Positions 25,083 to 34,197 of a stretch of DNA of 64,000 bases are shown piece by piece. The translations under genes and the position numbers were made by a program. Position 1 is the stretch's first letter. Each line of letters starts with the position of its first letter. The stretch covers positions 18,048-82,047 of the forward strand of contig DIZF01000010.1 in assembly GCA_002427815.1 (NCBI GenBank), given 5' to 3'. This stretch comes from Ramlibacter tataouinensis (GTDB taxonomy: Bacteria > Pseudomonadota > Gammaproteobacteria > Burkholderiales > Burkholderiaceae_C). The notes beneath the pieces are model-generated. The model was not told the DNA's origin. It worked only from the letters and a program-made list of their open reading frames with translations, and did no database searches.

Positions 25083-25809
25083 ACTCCAGCAGTTGGCGGC
25101 GGCCGGCTGCGCAGGCAACGAGGCGGGAACGGGCAACGCGGCCCGCCTTCGCATTGGCGGCCTCACGCCGCTGACCAGCATCGACTTCCCCGGCCGCCTG
25201 GCGGCCGTGCTCTTTTGCCAGGGCTGCCCCTGGCGCTGTGGCTACTGCCACAACCCCGATCTGCTCGACGCCACGGTGACCGGTGCTCTGCCGTGGACCC
25301 AGGTGCGCGCTTTTCTGGAGCGGCGCCGTGGCTTGCTCGACGGCGTGGTTTTTTCGGGCGGGGAACCCACGCTGCAGACCGCGCTGTCCGATGCGCTGGG
25401 CGAAGTGCGTGCGCTTGGATTCGAGACGGCACTGCACACCGGCGGCATGTACCCGGATCGGCTGGCCGCGCTGCTGCCGCAACTCGACTGGGTTGGGCTC
25501 GACATCAAAGGCCCATGGCGCAGCATCGATGCGATCACGCGCTCGCGCGACAGCGCGCCGCGCGTGCAGGCGTCGCTCCAGCACCTGCTGGCCAGCGGCG
25601 TGGCCCATGAATGCCGCACCACCTGGCATCCCGGCCTGTTCAGCATCGACGAACTGCACAGGCTGGCTGACGAGCTGGCCACGCTGGGCGTAAGGCGCTG
25701 GGCCCTGCAGGAATGCCGTACGCCCGGCGGCACTCTCCCTGCGCTCGGGCCAGAACACGCGCGGGCCTTGTCGGCGCGCTTTGAGCAGTTCGCGCTGCGG
25801 CGCGCCTGA
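25066..25809 (+). CDS. nrdG: Anaerobic ribonucleotide reductase activating protein (radical SAM)
   Basis: A 247-residue radical SAM activase. FCQGCPWRCGYCHN contains the CxxxCxxC cluster motif, followed by VFSGGEPTLQ (GGE motif, SAM amino group) and LDIKGPW. It generates the glycyl radical on the small protein encoded just upstream. The frame opens with TTG at 25066, overlapping that gene by 17 bp; a TTG at 25093 is an alternative. Its length and PFL-activase-like sequence resemble the NrdG type found with NrdD of this class. Convergent with recQ, 46 bp away. Confidence 0.92.
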   Translation: MPKSAELQQLAAAGCAGNEAGTGNAARLRIGGLTPLTSIDFPGRLAAVLFCQGCPWRCGYCHNPDLLDATVTGALPWTQVRAFLERRRGLLDGVVFSGGEPTLQTALSDALGEVRALGFETALHTGGMYPDRLAALLPQLDWVGLDIKGPWRSIDAITRSRDSAPRVQASLQHLLASGVAHECRTTWHPGLFSIDELHRLADELATLGVRRWALQECRTPGGTLPALGPEHARALSARFEQFALRRA

Positions 25810-25855
25810 TCGAGCAGGGCCTGTTCGCAACTCGCAGCGGCAAGTGCGGGCGTAC

Positions 25856-27742
25856 CTAAGCGTCGAGCACCCGAAGCACCTCAGCCCCATAGGCCTCCAG
25901 CTTCTTGGCACCGATGCCGCTGATTCCCTGCAGGTCATCGAGGGTCTGCGGTGCCAGTGCGGCTATCGCCGCCAGCGTCGCATCGTGAAAGATCACGTAG
26001 GCCGGCAGGTTGTGCGCACGCGCCACCTCGGCGCGCCAGGCCTTCAGCGCCGTGAAACGCGACTGGCCCGCGTCGGTCAGGCCGGCTGCGACTGCCGGCG
26101 CGGCCTTCGCGCTGCCCGAGCGGCGCCGTGAAGCTGCCGGCTGCGACACCGATTCGCGCAAGCGCACCGCTGTCTCACCCTTGAGCACCGCGCGCGACCC
26201 GTCGGTCAACCGCAGCGTATTGAAGGCCTGTGCGTCCACGGCCAGGGCGCCGGTGGCGATCAATTGCCGCAACACGCCACGCAGCTGGGCCTCGCTCAAC
26301 TCCGCCCCGATCCCGAAGGTGCTCAAACGTTCGTGGCCGAACTGGGTCACCTTCTCGGTCTTCTTGCCGCGCAGGATGTCCATCACATGGCCGGCGCCGA
26401 AACTGATGCCGCTTTGCTGCTGCACGCGGTAGATCGTCGAGAGCAGTTTGCGCGCGGCATCGGTGCCGTCCCAGACCTGCGGCGGGCTCACGCAGTTGTC
26501 GCAGTTGCCGCACGGTGTGGACGCTTCCCCGAAATAACCGAGCAGCCGCACCCGCCGGCAATCGGTCGCCTCGGCCAGGGCCAGCAGCGCATCGAGCTTG
26601 CCGCGCATCACCTGCTTGAAGTCCTCGCCGGCGGGGCTCTCGTCGATCATGCGGCGCTGGTTCACCACATCCTGCAGCCCGTAGGCCATCCACGCCGCTG
26701 CTGGCAGGCCGTCGCGCCCAGCGCGCCCGGTCTCCTGGTAATAGCCTTCGATGTTCTTGGGCATGTCCAGATGCGCCACGAAGCGCACATCCGGTTTGTC
26801 GATGCCCATGCCGAAGGCGATGGTCGCCACCATCACGACCCCGTCGTCGCGCAGGAACCGGTCCTGGTTGGCCTGCCGCACGCCGGCGTCCAGGCCCGCG
26901 TGGTAGGGCAGCGCGTCGATGCCTTGCTGGCACAGGGTCTGCGCGATGTCCTCCACCCGTTTGCGCGACTGGCAGTAGACGATGCCGGCCTCGCTCTCGT
27001 GCTCGCCTTCGATGAAGCGCAGCAGCTGGGCGGTTGCGTCCTTCTTCTCCACGATGGTGTAGCGGATGTTGGGCCGGTCGAAGCTGCTGACGAATTGGCG
27101 GGCCTGCCCCAACTGCAGCCGCTCGACGATGTCGGCGCGCGTGATCGCGTCCGCGGTCGCCGTCAGCGCAATGCGCGGCACCGAGGCATAGCGCTCGTGC
27201 AGCACGGTGAGGGCGCGGTACTCCGGGCGGAAGTCGTGCCCCCATTGGCTCACGCAATGAGCCTCGTCGATCGCAAACAGGCTGAGCTGCCCGCGCTCAT
27301 GCAGCGAATCGAGCTGGGCCAGAAAGCGCGGGGTGGTCACGCGCTCCGGCGCCGCGTACAGCAGGGTGATCTCACCGCGCAGCATGCGTTTTTCCACGGC
27401 GTTGGCCTCGCCGCCCGACAGCGTGGAATTGAGGAATTCCGCCTCGACGCCGGCTTCGTGCAGCGCGCCGACCTGGTCGTGCATCAGGGCGATCAGCGGC
27501 GACACCACGATCGCCACGCCGTGGCCGGCGCGCTGGCGCGCGATGGCCGGGATCTGGTAGCACAGGGACTTGCCGCCGCCGGTGGGCATGAGCACCAGGG
27601 CGTCGCCGCCGGCGATGACGTGGTCCACGATCGGCCCCTGGGGACCGCGGAACCGCTCGTAGCCGAAGATGTCGTGGAGGATGGCGCCGGGCGCGCTGGA
27701 AGGTGGCAGCAAGATGGCCCGTATTGTCCAGGCAAAAGCCAT
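25856..27742 (-). CDS. recQ: ATP-dependent DNA helicase RecQ
   Basis: A 628-residue 3'-5' helicase for recombination and fork repair. Motif 0 FGYERFRGPQ, Walker A MPTGGGKSLCYQ, DEAH box FAIDEAHCVSQWGHDFRPEY, motif V GMGIDKPDVRFV and motif VI QETGRAGRDG are complete. The zinc-binding region has the expected cysteines (DCRRV...STPCGNCDNC), and an HRDC domain ends the protein (AHNLPAYVIFHDATLAAIA). A low-complexity linker (SQPAASRRRSGSAKAAPAVAAG) precedes HRDC. Divergent from metH part 1 with only 31 bp between the starts. Confidence 0.96.
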   Translation of the reverse strand: MAFAWTIRAILLPPSSAPGAILHDIFGYERFRGPQGPIVDHVIAGGDALVLMPTGGGKSLCYQIPAIARQRAGHGVAIVVSPLIALMHDQVGALHEAGVEAEFLNSTLSGGEANAVEKRMLRGEITLLYAAPERVTTPRFLAQLDSLHERGQLSLFAIDEAHCVSQWGHDFRPEYRALTVLHERYASVPRIALTATADAITRADIVERLQLGQARQFVSSFDRPNIRYTIVEKKDATAQLLRFIEGEHESEAGIVYCQSRKRVEDIAQTLCQQGIDALPYHAGLDAGVRQANQDRFLRDDGVVMVATIAFGMGIDKPDVRFVAHLDMPKNIEGYYQETGRAGRDGLPAAAWMAYGLQDVVNQRRMIDESPAGEDFKQVMRGKLDALLALAEATDCRRVRLLGYFGEASTPCGNCDNCVSPPQVWDGTDAARKLLSTIYRVQQQSGISFGAGHVMDILRGKKTEKVTQFGHERLSTFGIGAELSEAQLRGVLRQLIATGALAVDAQAFNTLRLTDGSRAVLKGETAVRLRESVSQPAASRRRSGSAKAAPAVAAGLTDAGQSRFTALKAWRAEVARAHNLPAYVIFHDATLAAIAALAPQTLDDLQGISGIGAKKLEAYGAEVLRVLDA

Positions 27743-27773
27743 GGCACTTTCCGCTCCCTACAATGGGCGCACC

Positions 27774-28820
27774 ATGAAACCGATCGCCTACACCCGTGGC
27801 CAGGCCTTGCCGGCGCTGCTCGCGCAACGCATCGCCATCCTCGATGGCGCCATGGGCACGATGATCCAGCGCTTCCGGCTGACCGAAGCGAATTACCGGG
27901 GCGAGCGCTTCCAGAATCACCCCAGGGACCTGAAGAACAACGGCGAGCTGCTGAGCCTGACGCGTCCCGCCGTGATACGCGATATCCACGAGGCCTACCT
28001 CGCGGCCGGCGCCGACATCATCGAGACCAATACTTTCGGCGCCACCCGCATTGCCCAGGACGACTACGGGCTGGGCGACCTGGCCGCCGAGATGAACCTG
28101 GCTTCGGCCCGCCTGGCCCGGGAAGCGGCCGACAAGTTCTCCACGCCCGACAAGCCGCGCTTCGTGGCCGGCGCGCTCGGCCCCACACCCAGGACTGCCA
28201 GCATCAGCCCGGACGTGAACGATCCGGCGGCGCGCAATGTGGACTTCGAACAGCTGCGCGCGGCCTACTACGAGCAGGTCGAAGCCCTGGTCCAGGGCGG
28301 GGTGGACCTGCTGCTGATCGAGACCATCTTCGACACGCTCAACGCCAAGGCGGCGCTGTTCGCGATCGACGAGTATTTCGAGAACTCGGGTGAGCGCCTG
28401 CCACTCGTCATCAGCGGCACGGTCACCGATGCCTCGGGCCGCATCCTGAGCGGCCAGACCGTCACCGCGTTCTGGTACAGCGTGCGCCACGCGCGGCCGC
28501 TGGCTGTGGGCCTCAACTGCGCGCTGGGCGCTGCCCTGATGCGCCCCTATCTGCAGGAGCTGGCCCGGGCGGCGCCCGATACCTTCATCAGCTGCTACCC
28601 GAACGCGGGCCTGCCCAATCCGATGAGCGAAACCGGCTTCGATGAAACGCCGGAAGTCACTTCCCGGCTGCTGCGCGATTTCGCTGCCGAAGGCCTGGTG
28701 AACATCGTGGGCGGCTGCTGCGGCACCACGCCCGAGCACATAGCCGCGATTCGCGCGGCGGTGCAGCCGCTGGCTGCGCGCGGCTTGCGCCGCGACTATT
28801 TCTACCCGGAAGCCGCTTGA
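27774..28820 (+). CDS. metH: Methionine synthase part 1: homocysteine S-methyltransferase domain
   Basis: A 348-residue protein matching the N-terminal Hcy module of B12-dependent methionine synthase. ILDGAMGTMIQRF at residue 20, ADIIETNTFGATRIAQ, VAGALGPTPRTASISPDV, GLNCALGA and VGGCCGTTPEHI supply the homocysteine pocket and the three zinc-binding cysteines (one in GLNCALGA, two in GGCCGTT). It ends where the pterin domain of full-length MetH would begin. The rest (pterin, B12 and reactivation domains) is encoded at 36523-39291, so the two halves are separated by 7.7 kb. The start at 27774 is close to the divergent recQ start. Confidence 0.95.
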   Translation: MKPIAYTRGQALPALLAQRIAILDGAMGTMIQRFRLTEANYRGERFQNHPRDLKNNGELLSLTRPAVIRDIHEAYLAAGADIIETNTFGATRIAQDDYGLGDLAAEMNLASARLAREAADKFSTPDKPRFVAGALGPTPRTASISPDVNDPAARNVDFEQLRAAYYEQVEALVQGGVDLLLIETIFDTLNAKAALFAIDEYFENSGERLPLVISGTVTDASGRILSGQTVTAFWYSVRHARPLAVGLNCALGAALMRPYLQELARAAPDTFISCYPNAGLPNPMSETGFDETPEVTSRLLRDFAAEGLVNIVGGCCGTTPEHIAAIRAAVQPLAARGLRRDYFYPEAA

Positions 28821-28873
28821 CCGGATCGGAGCGCCTGCTCGCGCGGCATGCCGATATCCCTGTCCTTGAGGGT

Positions 28874-29704
28874 CTACGCGCGGGGTTTCAGCCGGCTCAG
28901 CGGCGCCAGCCGGATACCGGCTTGCGCGAGCAGGTCGGAGAACGCCGTGCCGGCCAGCACCTGCCACTCGTTGGAGCGCGCGGCCATGATGGGGTCGCGC
29001 ACCGGCGCGGAGCCTCCCGCATGACACATCAGCAAATCGCCGTGTTGCGCCATGCCGAGCCATTGCGCCAGATGGCCCGCATAGCGGGCCGCATCACCTT
29101 GAAAACCATAGACTCCCAGCAGGGATTCGTTTTGCGGAAAACCGTGCCCGCGCGCCAGTTGGCTGAATGCATCGCAGCCGAGCCGCTCGATCAGCCAGGG
29201 CTTGAAGCCGCGCAGCCCGCTCGGACGTTTCGTGCGCCTGAGCCAAGGCCGGCGCCGCGGGTAGCGCTCCAGCAGCACAGCGATCAGCTCCTCGCGAATC
29301 ACCGGGAACTGGTGGATGTGCTGATGTCCGTCGACATGGGCAGGCTCCCGTCCCAGGGCCTGCTCGAACGCCTCGAGCTGGGCCAGGATTTCGCTGCGGA
29401 TCAGGGCGCGGTCCAGCAGGCGGGCGCCGGCCAGTGCGATCAGCGCCGGCAGCGTGCGGCGGGCGGCGGGATTGAGCGGGTGTTCGGTGAAATCCAGGTG
29501 CAGGCCGACGTCGACGCGGTCCGGGGGCAGCTGGGCCAGGCGCGCCGTGCCGCCGCGCCAGTGCGGTGCGCCGACCATGCAACTGATGGCGGTGATCCGG
29601 TCGTGGTTCGCCAGCTGCAACGCGGCCTGGTTGACCCCCTGGTGCAGTCCGAAATCGTCAAGGCACAGGGCGATGCACTTGTCCGGAGCCGATACCGCCT
29701 GCAC
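28874..29704 (-). CDS. ChbG/HpnK-family (YdjC-like) carbohydrate deacetylase
   Basis: A 276-residue metal-dependent deacetylase with LCLDDFGLHQGVN (metal Asp pair), VGLHLDFTEHPL and AHVDGHQHIHQFPVI (metal histidines) in the expected order. Family members remove N-acetyl groups from chitooligosaccharides or from hopanoid GlcNAc (HpnK). Next to GtrA and two glycosyltransferases it probably trims a lipid-linked or surface aminosugar, which is inference. Divergent from the GtrA gene by 47 bp. Confidence 0.85.
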   Translation of the reverse strand: MQAVSAPDKCIALCLDDFGLHQGVNQAALQLANHDRITAISCMVGAPHWRGGTARLAQLPPDRVDVGLHLDFTEHPLNPAARRTLPALIALAGARLLDRALIRSEILAQLEAFEQALGREPAHVDGHQHIHQFPVIREELIAVLLERYPRRRPWLRRTKRPSGLRGFKPWLIERLGCDAFSQLARGHGFPQNESLLGVYGFQGDAARYAGHLAQWLGMAQHGDLLMCHAGGSAPVRDPIMAARSNEWQVLAGTAFSDLLAQAGIRLAPLSRLKPRA

Positions 29705-29751
29705 GTCAGCCTTTCCTGCCGCGCGACGCCGCGTCGCCAGGCGCTGCGTCC

Positions 29752-30147
29752 ATGAGCGACAGCGCCCATAGGGTCATCCGCTTCATCGCGGTGGGCAGCA
29801 CCGCCGCAGCCGTGCACCTGGGCGTCGTGGTGCTGCTGGTCAGCGGCCTGGGCCAGCCGCCGCTGGCGGCGAACGTGGTCGGCTGGCTGGTGGCCTTCGG
29901 CTTCTCGCTGACCGGCCACTGGCTGTTGACCTTCCGCTCGCAGCGCTCGCCGTTGTGGCGGGCCGCGCGCCGGTTTTTCGCGGTGTCGGCGGCCGGCTTC
30001 GCTGCCAACGAGCTGGCATATGCGGCGCTTCTGCGGTGGAGCGGCTTGCGGTACGACCTGGTGCTGGCGCTGGTGCTCGTTGCAGTCGCTGTCATAACCT
30101 ATCTGTTGAGTTCGCGCTGGGCGTTTCTGGGCAACCCGCAGCACTGA
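29752..30147 (+). CDS. GtrA-family membrane protein
   Basis: A 131-residue protein with four TM segments and the GtrA pattern: RFIAVGSTAAAVHLGVV, NVVGWLVAFGFSLTGHWLLTF, RRFFAVSAAGFAANELAYAALL and a final VITYLLSSRWAF. GtrA proteins flip undecaprenyl-linked sugars used to modify lipid A or O-antigen; the GtrB-like and ArnT-like partners are encoded convergently downstream. The last 56 bp overlap the 3' end of the glycosyltransferase gene on the other strand. Confidence 0.88.
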   Translation: MSDSAHRVIRFIAVGSTAAAVHLGVVVLLVSGLGQPPLAANVVGWLVAFGFSLTGHWLLTFRSQRSPLWRAARRFFAVSAAGFAANELAYAALLRWSGLRYDLVLALVLVAVAVITYLLSSRWAFLGNPQH

Positions 30148-31672
30148 GCGACGCGGGCGAGCGGCCGGGCACCCGCAAGAGCAGGGTCTCGCCATGCCGG
30201 GCGATTTCGGTCGCGTGGGACAGTTCGGGATAACGCCCCACGTTCTTTGAATGGCCGACGACCCAGATCACCGGTGCGCTGCAGAGGATCTGCGGCAGGG
30301 AGGCCGGAGGCAGCAGCACGGGCCGGGCTGAAGCCGGGCTGAATTGCTTCGCATCGAACAGCTCCTTTTTCCAGTTGTCGCGCTGCAGGATCCTGGGATC
30401 GTTCCAGTCTTCCACCACCTGCACCGGCTCGCGCAGCCCGGCGTAGAACGGCACATCGAAGTAGTAGTCGTTCAGAAAGACGATGGTGTCCTGCGGCGCT
30501 GCCCGGCTGGCCAGCGTGCGGGCCAGGTCCCGCAGCGACTTGTCCGAATACACGGTCCCGGCAGCGATCGCGGCCAGACAGGTCGCGGCGGCCACGGCGG
30601 CAGTGATCCGCCACAGCCGCCGGGCGCGCGGCGCAGAGGCCAGAACCATTGCCGCGCTGTCGCCGATCAGGTAAGCCAGCGGGAAGGCCACCGGCAGGAT
30701 GTAGCCGATGAGCTTGGATTGAGGCAGCGAAAAGAAGAGCGTCACTACGGCGAGCCAAAGCCACATCAATTGGCGCACCGCTCCCTGCTGCGGATCGCTC
30801 CAGTAGCGGCGCCGTGCGGCAACGGGCAACCAGGCGAACCAGGGCAGCGTCAGCACCGCCAGCACGACCGGGTAGAAATAGAACGGCTGCACGTTGTTGA
30901 AACCGCTTTCGGCGAAGCGTTTGAAATGCTGAACCACGAAAAAGTAGTTGGCAAACTCCGGAAAGCGCGACTGCATCGCAACGAACCACGGTGCCGCCAC
31001 GACCAGGAACAGCGCAACGCCCGGCAACGACAGGAGCGGCAGCAGCAGGCGCGGACGGCGCAGCGCCAGCAGCCACGCCAGGATGACCAGGGCCGGCAAC
31101 ACGGCGCCGATCAGCCCCTTGGCCAGCAGGCCCAGCGCCGCGAAGAGGAAAGCCAGCGCCAACGCCCAGCGGAATGGCTGGCCTTGCTGCGCCTGCAGGA
31201 TGGCGTGGGCGCAGGCCAGTATCGTGACCGCAATGCAGCCGGCGACGAGCATGTCGAGATTGGCAAACTGGGCGCCGACGAAGAACATCGGCTGGGTGGC
31301 CAGCACCAGCAGCGCGAGCCTGGCGCTGGGTTCTCCGGCCCGGCGCCGGGTGAAGCGGTACAGCGCGAAAGCCCCGGCCAGGGCCCCCAGCAAGGGCGCC
31401 GCGCGAGCGGCCCATTCATGGGCGCCGAACCAGGACAGCGAAGTGGCGGTGATCCAGTAGAACAGCGGCGGTTTGTGGAAATAGGGCAGCCCATCCAGGG
31501 TGGGTACCAGCCAGTGCCCGGACCGCAGCATTTCCCAGGCGACACCCACATAACGGCCCTCGTCGGGCAGCGACAGGGGACGCACCCAGACTGTGCCGGC
31601 GAGCCACAGGATGACCAGCAGCAGCAGTGCGCCGGGGCCGAGTCGCTTGCTGAACAGGTCGGCGCCTTTCAC
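30092..31672 (-). CDS. ArnT-like glycosyltransferase family 39 membrane protein
   Basis: A 526-residue integral membrane glycosyltransferase. The N-terminal TM is followed by RPLSLPDEGRYVGVAWEMLRSGHWLVPTLDG and PYFHKPPLFYWITA, the DE-containing first periplasmic loop of ArnT/PMT enzymes, which use polyprenyl-phosphate sugars to modify lipid A or proteins. About 11 further TM segments follow. The start is a GTG at 31672 overlapping the stop of the upstream GT2 gene by 4 bp (GTGA), so translation is coupled; the long open frame upstream is antisense. The C-terminus overlaps the end of the GtrA gene by 56 bp on the opposite strand. Confidence 0.88.
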   Translation of the reverse strand: MKGADLFSKRLGPGALLLLVILWLAGTVWVRPLSLPDEGRYVGVAWEMLRSGHWLVPTLDGLPYFHKPPLFYWITATSLSWFGAHEWAARAAPLLGALAGAFALYRFTRRRAGEPSARLALLVLATQPMFFVGAQFANLDMLVAGCIAVTILACAHAILQAQQGQPFRWALALAFLFAALGLLAKGLIGAVLPALVILAWLLALRRPRLLLPLLSLPGVALFLVVAAPWFVAMQSRFPEFANYFFVVQHFKRFAESGFNNVQPFYFYPVVLAVLTLPWFAWLPVAARRRYWSDPQQGAVRQLMWLWLAVVTLFFSLPQSKLIGYILPVAFPLAYLIGDSAAMVLASAPRARRLWRITAAVAAATCLAAIAAGTVYSDKSLRDLARTLASRAAPQDTIVFLNDYYFDVPFYAGLREPVQVVEDWNDPRILQRDNWKKELFDAKQFSPASARPVLLPPASLPQILCSAPVIWVVGHSKNVGRYPELSHATEIARHGETLLLRVPGRSPASLSAAGCPETPSANSTDRL

Positions 31673-32760
31673 TGGCGCGGCACCTGCAGACCCTGGCCGA
31701 GATCGCGCTTGACGATGTACAAGGGCCGGCCCTTGACCTCCTCGAAGATGCGGGCCACGTATTCGCCCATGATGCCCAGGGAGATCATCTGCACACCCAG
31801 GAAGAACAGCAGGGTCACCACGATGGTGGTCCACCCAGAGACCGAGTTGCCGTACAGAAAATAGTCGATCACGACGTAGGAGCCATAGCCAAAGCCCGCC
31901 AGGGCCATCGCGACACCCGCGGCGCTCACCAGGCGCAACGGCCAGGTCGTGAAGGACGTGAGCCCATCGATGGTCATGTGGAGCAGCCGCGAGGCGCTGA
32001 AGTGGCTGTGGCCATGGGCACGCGGCTTGGGCATGTAGGGTAGCGCGACCGCGTCGAAACCGATCCACGCATAAAGGCCCTTCATGAAGCGGTTGCGCTC
32101 GGGCAGCGCGAGCAAGGCGTCCACCGCAGCCCGGTCCAGCAGCCGGAAATCGCCGGCGTCGGCCGGCACCTGGAAACGCGCCGAGCGGTTGAGCAGCGTG
32201 TAGAACAGCCGTGCGCCCAGGCGTTTGAGCAGTCCCTCGTCGTCACGGTTGGCGCGCACCGCATAAACCACGTCCACACCCTGGCGCCATTGCTCGACCA
32301 TGGACGAAATCAAGCCCGGCGGATGCTGCAGGTCCGCGTCCATCATCACCACCACCTCACCGGCAGCTGCCTGCAACCCCGCCGTCAATGCGGCGTCCTT
32401 GCCGAAATTCCGCGACAACTGCAGCACCCGAAAGCCCGGCAAAGCGGACCAGTCGGCCATGACCGCGGGCGTGCTGTCGGTGCTGCCGTCGTCCACCAGA
32501 ATGATTTCCCAGGCCGTCGTGAGGGTGGGCAACAGCTCCAGAAGCTGCGGCAACAGCAGATCCAGGTTGCCCGCTTCATTGCGGCACGGAATCACGCAGG
32601 ACAGTACGGGCGCCTTGTTGCGTGCAGCGCGGGATGCCGCGGCGCCGGACCTTGCCGATGGGGACTGGCCATGCAAGGGCCGTCCCGGGGTGGCGCGAGG
32701 CGCGTCCAGGAATGCTTGGGGTTCGGCGGGGTAGTTCATAGGGGCGGTCGGTGTGGACAT
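31669..32760 (-). CDS. Polyprenyl-phosphate glycosyltransferase, GT2 (ArnC/GtrB/DPM1-like)
   Basis: A 363-residue enzyme loading a sugar onto undecaprenyl phosphate. GT-A motifs: VIPCRNEAGNL, ILVDDGSTDST, VVMMDADLQHPP (DXD-like), and two C-terminal TM segments (LVSAAGVAMALAGFGYGSYVV, TIVVTLLFFLGVQMISLGIMGEYVARIFEEVKGRP) as in GtrB and ArnC. About 48 extra residues at the N-terminus (low-complexity PRATPGRPLHGQSPSARSG) precede the domain. With GtrA and the ArnT-like enzyme it makes a complete donor-flippase-transferase set for decorating a surface glycolipid. Confidence 0.9.
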   Translation of the reverse strand: MSTPTAPMNYPAEPQAFLDAPRATPGRPLHGQSPSARSGAAASRAARNKAPVLSCVIPCRNEAGNLDLLLPQLLELLPTLTTAWEIILVDDGSTDSTPAVMADWSALPGFRVLQLSRNFGKDAALTAGLQAAAGEVVVMMDADLQHPPGLISSMVEQWRQGVDVVYAVRANRDDEGLLKRLGARLFYTLLNRSARFQVPADAGDFRLLDRAAVDALLALPERNRFMKGLYAWIGFDAVALPYMPKPRAHGHSHFSASRLLHMTIDGLTSFTTWPLRLVSAAGVAMALAGFGYGSYVVIDYFLYGNSVSGWTTIVVTLLFFLGVQMISLGIMGEYVARIFEEVKGRPLYIVKRDLGQGLQVPRQ

Positions 32761-32943
32761 ACGGAGTCTGCTCCCGATGGCTTAATGTTGACTTAACGGT
32801 TATTCATCCGGTCGCCCCGCCGGCCGGATGGACTGCAAAGCGTGCCGGCGCGGCGGAAACCCGCTGCGCCTGCGGGTCGTGAAAGCGCCCGGCGGGCACT
32901 CTCCACTTCCATCACGCGCCGGACCGGTGATCTGCGCCGCAGG

Positions 32944-33930
32944 CTACTGCGGCTGGAAGCCGCTGCTGCGAATGATGCGGCCCCAGGTCTGGCTGTAAGC
33001 CCTTTCGCGGCTGGCCAACTGCTGCTGGGACATGAATTCGACCGTGAGGCCCATCGAGGCCAGGCGCTCATGCGTTTCGGGCTGGGCGATCACCTTGGCC
33101 AGCGCATCGGCAAGACGGTCGATCGCCGCCTGGGGGGTGCCCGCCGGCGCGAACAGCCCGTAGTAGGGCACGTCCTCGAAGCCTGCCACGCCGAGTTCGG
33201 CGAATGTGGGCACGTCGGGCAGCGCGGCTTGGCGCGCGTTGCCCATCACGGCCACGACGCGAATCTTGCCGGCCTTGTGGTTCTCGATGAAGTCGGGGAC
33301 GGAGCCGACACCGGCACCGATCTGGTTGCCCAGCATGTCCGCCATCATCGGCGCGCTCCCGCGGTAGGGCGCCGCCTGCAGGTCCAGTCCGTATTTCTGG
33401 CCGATCAGCTTGACCAGGAACTCGGGCACCGAGGCCGGGGCCGGCACCCCGACGTTGCCCTTGCCCCCGCCTTGCTGGCGCACCCACGCCACATACTCCG
33501 GGACCGACCGGGCCGGCGTGCCGCCGGAGACGGCCAGCGCGTTGACGAAAGTGGCGAAGCCCGCCACCGCAACGAAGTCATGGGCCGGGTCGAAGCCCGG
33601 GTTCCTGGTCACCAGCGGCAGGATCGAGATCGTGTGGTCGTGCGAGAGGAACAGCGTGTTGCCGTCGGCCGGCGCAGCCTTCAGCACCTGCGCGGCGATC
33701 TGGCCGCCGGCGCCGGCCCGGTTGTCCACCAGCACCGGCTGGTTCAGCTGATCCTTCAGTTTCTCGGCCAGGACGCGGGCGATCACATCGGTGCCACCGC
33801 CCGGCGGAAAGCCCACCAGGATGCGAATGGGGGTGCTGTTGCCTTGCGCATGGACTGCGCTGCCCAGCAGGGACGCACCCAGCGCGAGCGTGAGACCGAA
33901 GGCGCGCATGGCGCCCAGCCAGCGGGACAT
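32944..33930 (-). CDS. Bug/TctC-family substrate-binding protein
   Basis: A 328-residue periplasmic receptor: signal peptide from the ATG at 33930 (FGLTLALGASLLGSAVHAQG), then IRILVGFPPGGGTDVIARVLAEKL and VDNRAGAGGQIAAQVLKAAPADG, the Bug signature, and VPTFAELGVAGFEDVP. The frame is open to 34074, but GGAGA precedes the 33930 ATG. It is an orphan receptor with no transporter genes nearby, as is normal for this family. The ligand is unknown. Confidence 0.92.
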   Translation of the reverse strand: MSRWLGAMRAFGLTLALGASLLGSAVHAQGNSTPIRILVGFPPGGGTDVIARVLAEKLKDQLNQPVLVDNRAGAGGQIAAQVLKAAPADGNTLFLSHDHTISILPLVTRNPGFDPAHDFVAVAGFATFVNALAVSGGTPARSVPEYVAWVRQQGGGKGNVGVPAPASVPEFLVKLIGQKYGLDLQAAPYRGSAPMMADMLGNQIGAGVGSVPDFIENHKAGKIRVVAVMGNARQAALPDVPTFAELGVAGFEDVPYYGLFAPAGTPQAAIDRLADALAKVIAQPETHERLASMGLTVEFMSQQQLASRERAYSQTWGRIIRSSGFQPQ

Positions 33931-34197
33931 GATCACGACGGGTCTCCTCTTTGTTCGGCAGCAGCTGCCGCTGTATTGGCTTTTATGAATGCCTTTGAGG
34001 CTAGCTCTCGGCCGTGCCGAAGTCAAGAAAGCCGCGAGCGGCGGGCGAGCGCACCCGCCGGCGGGCTCCGACATTGAGCAATGTCACGGCAATTTTCAGT
34101 TCCGCAACTACTTTGTTTCGGGGGGTTCACGCATGGCACCGGGAACGTGATCCTTGTGGTTCATCGGCACTTCGGTCCGGCGCGAAAGAAAAACACC

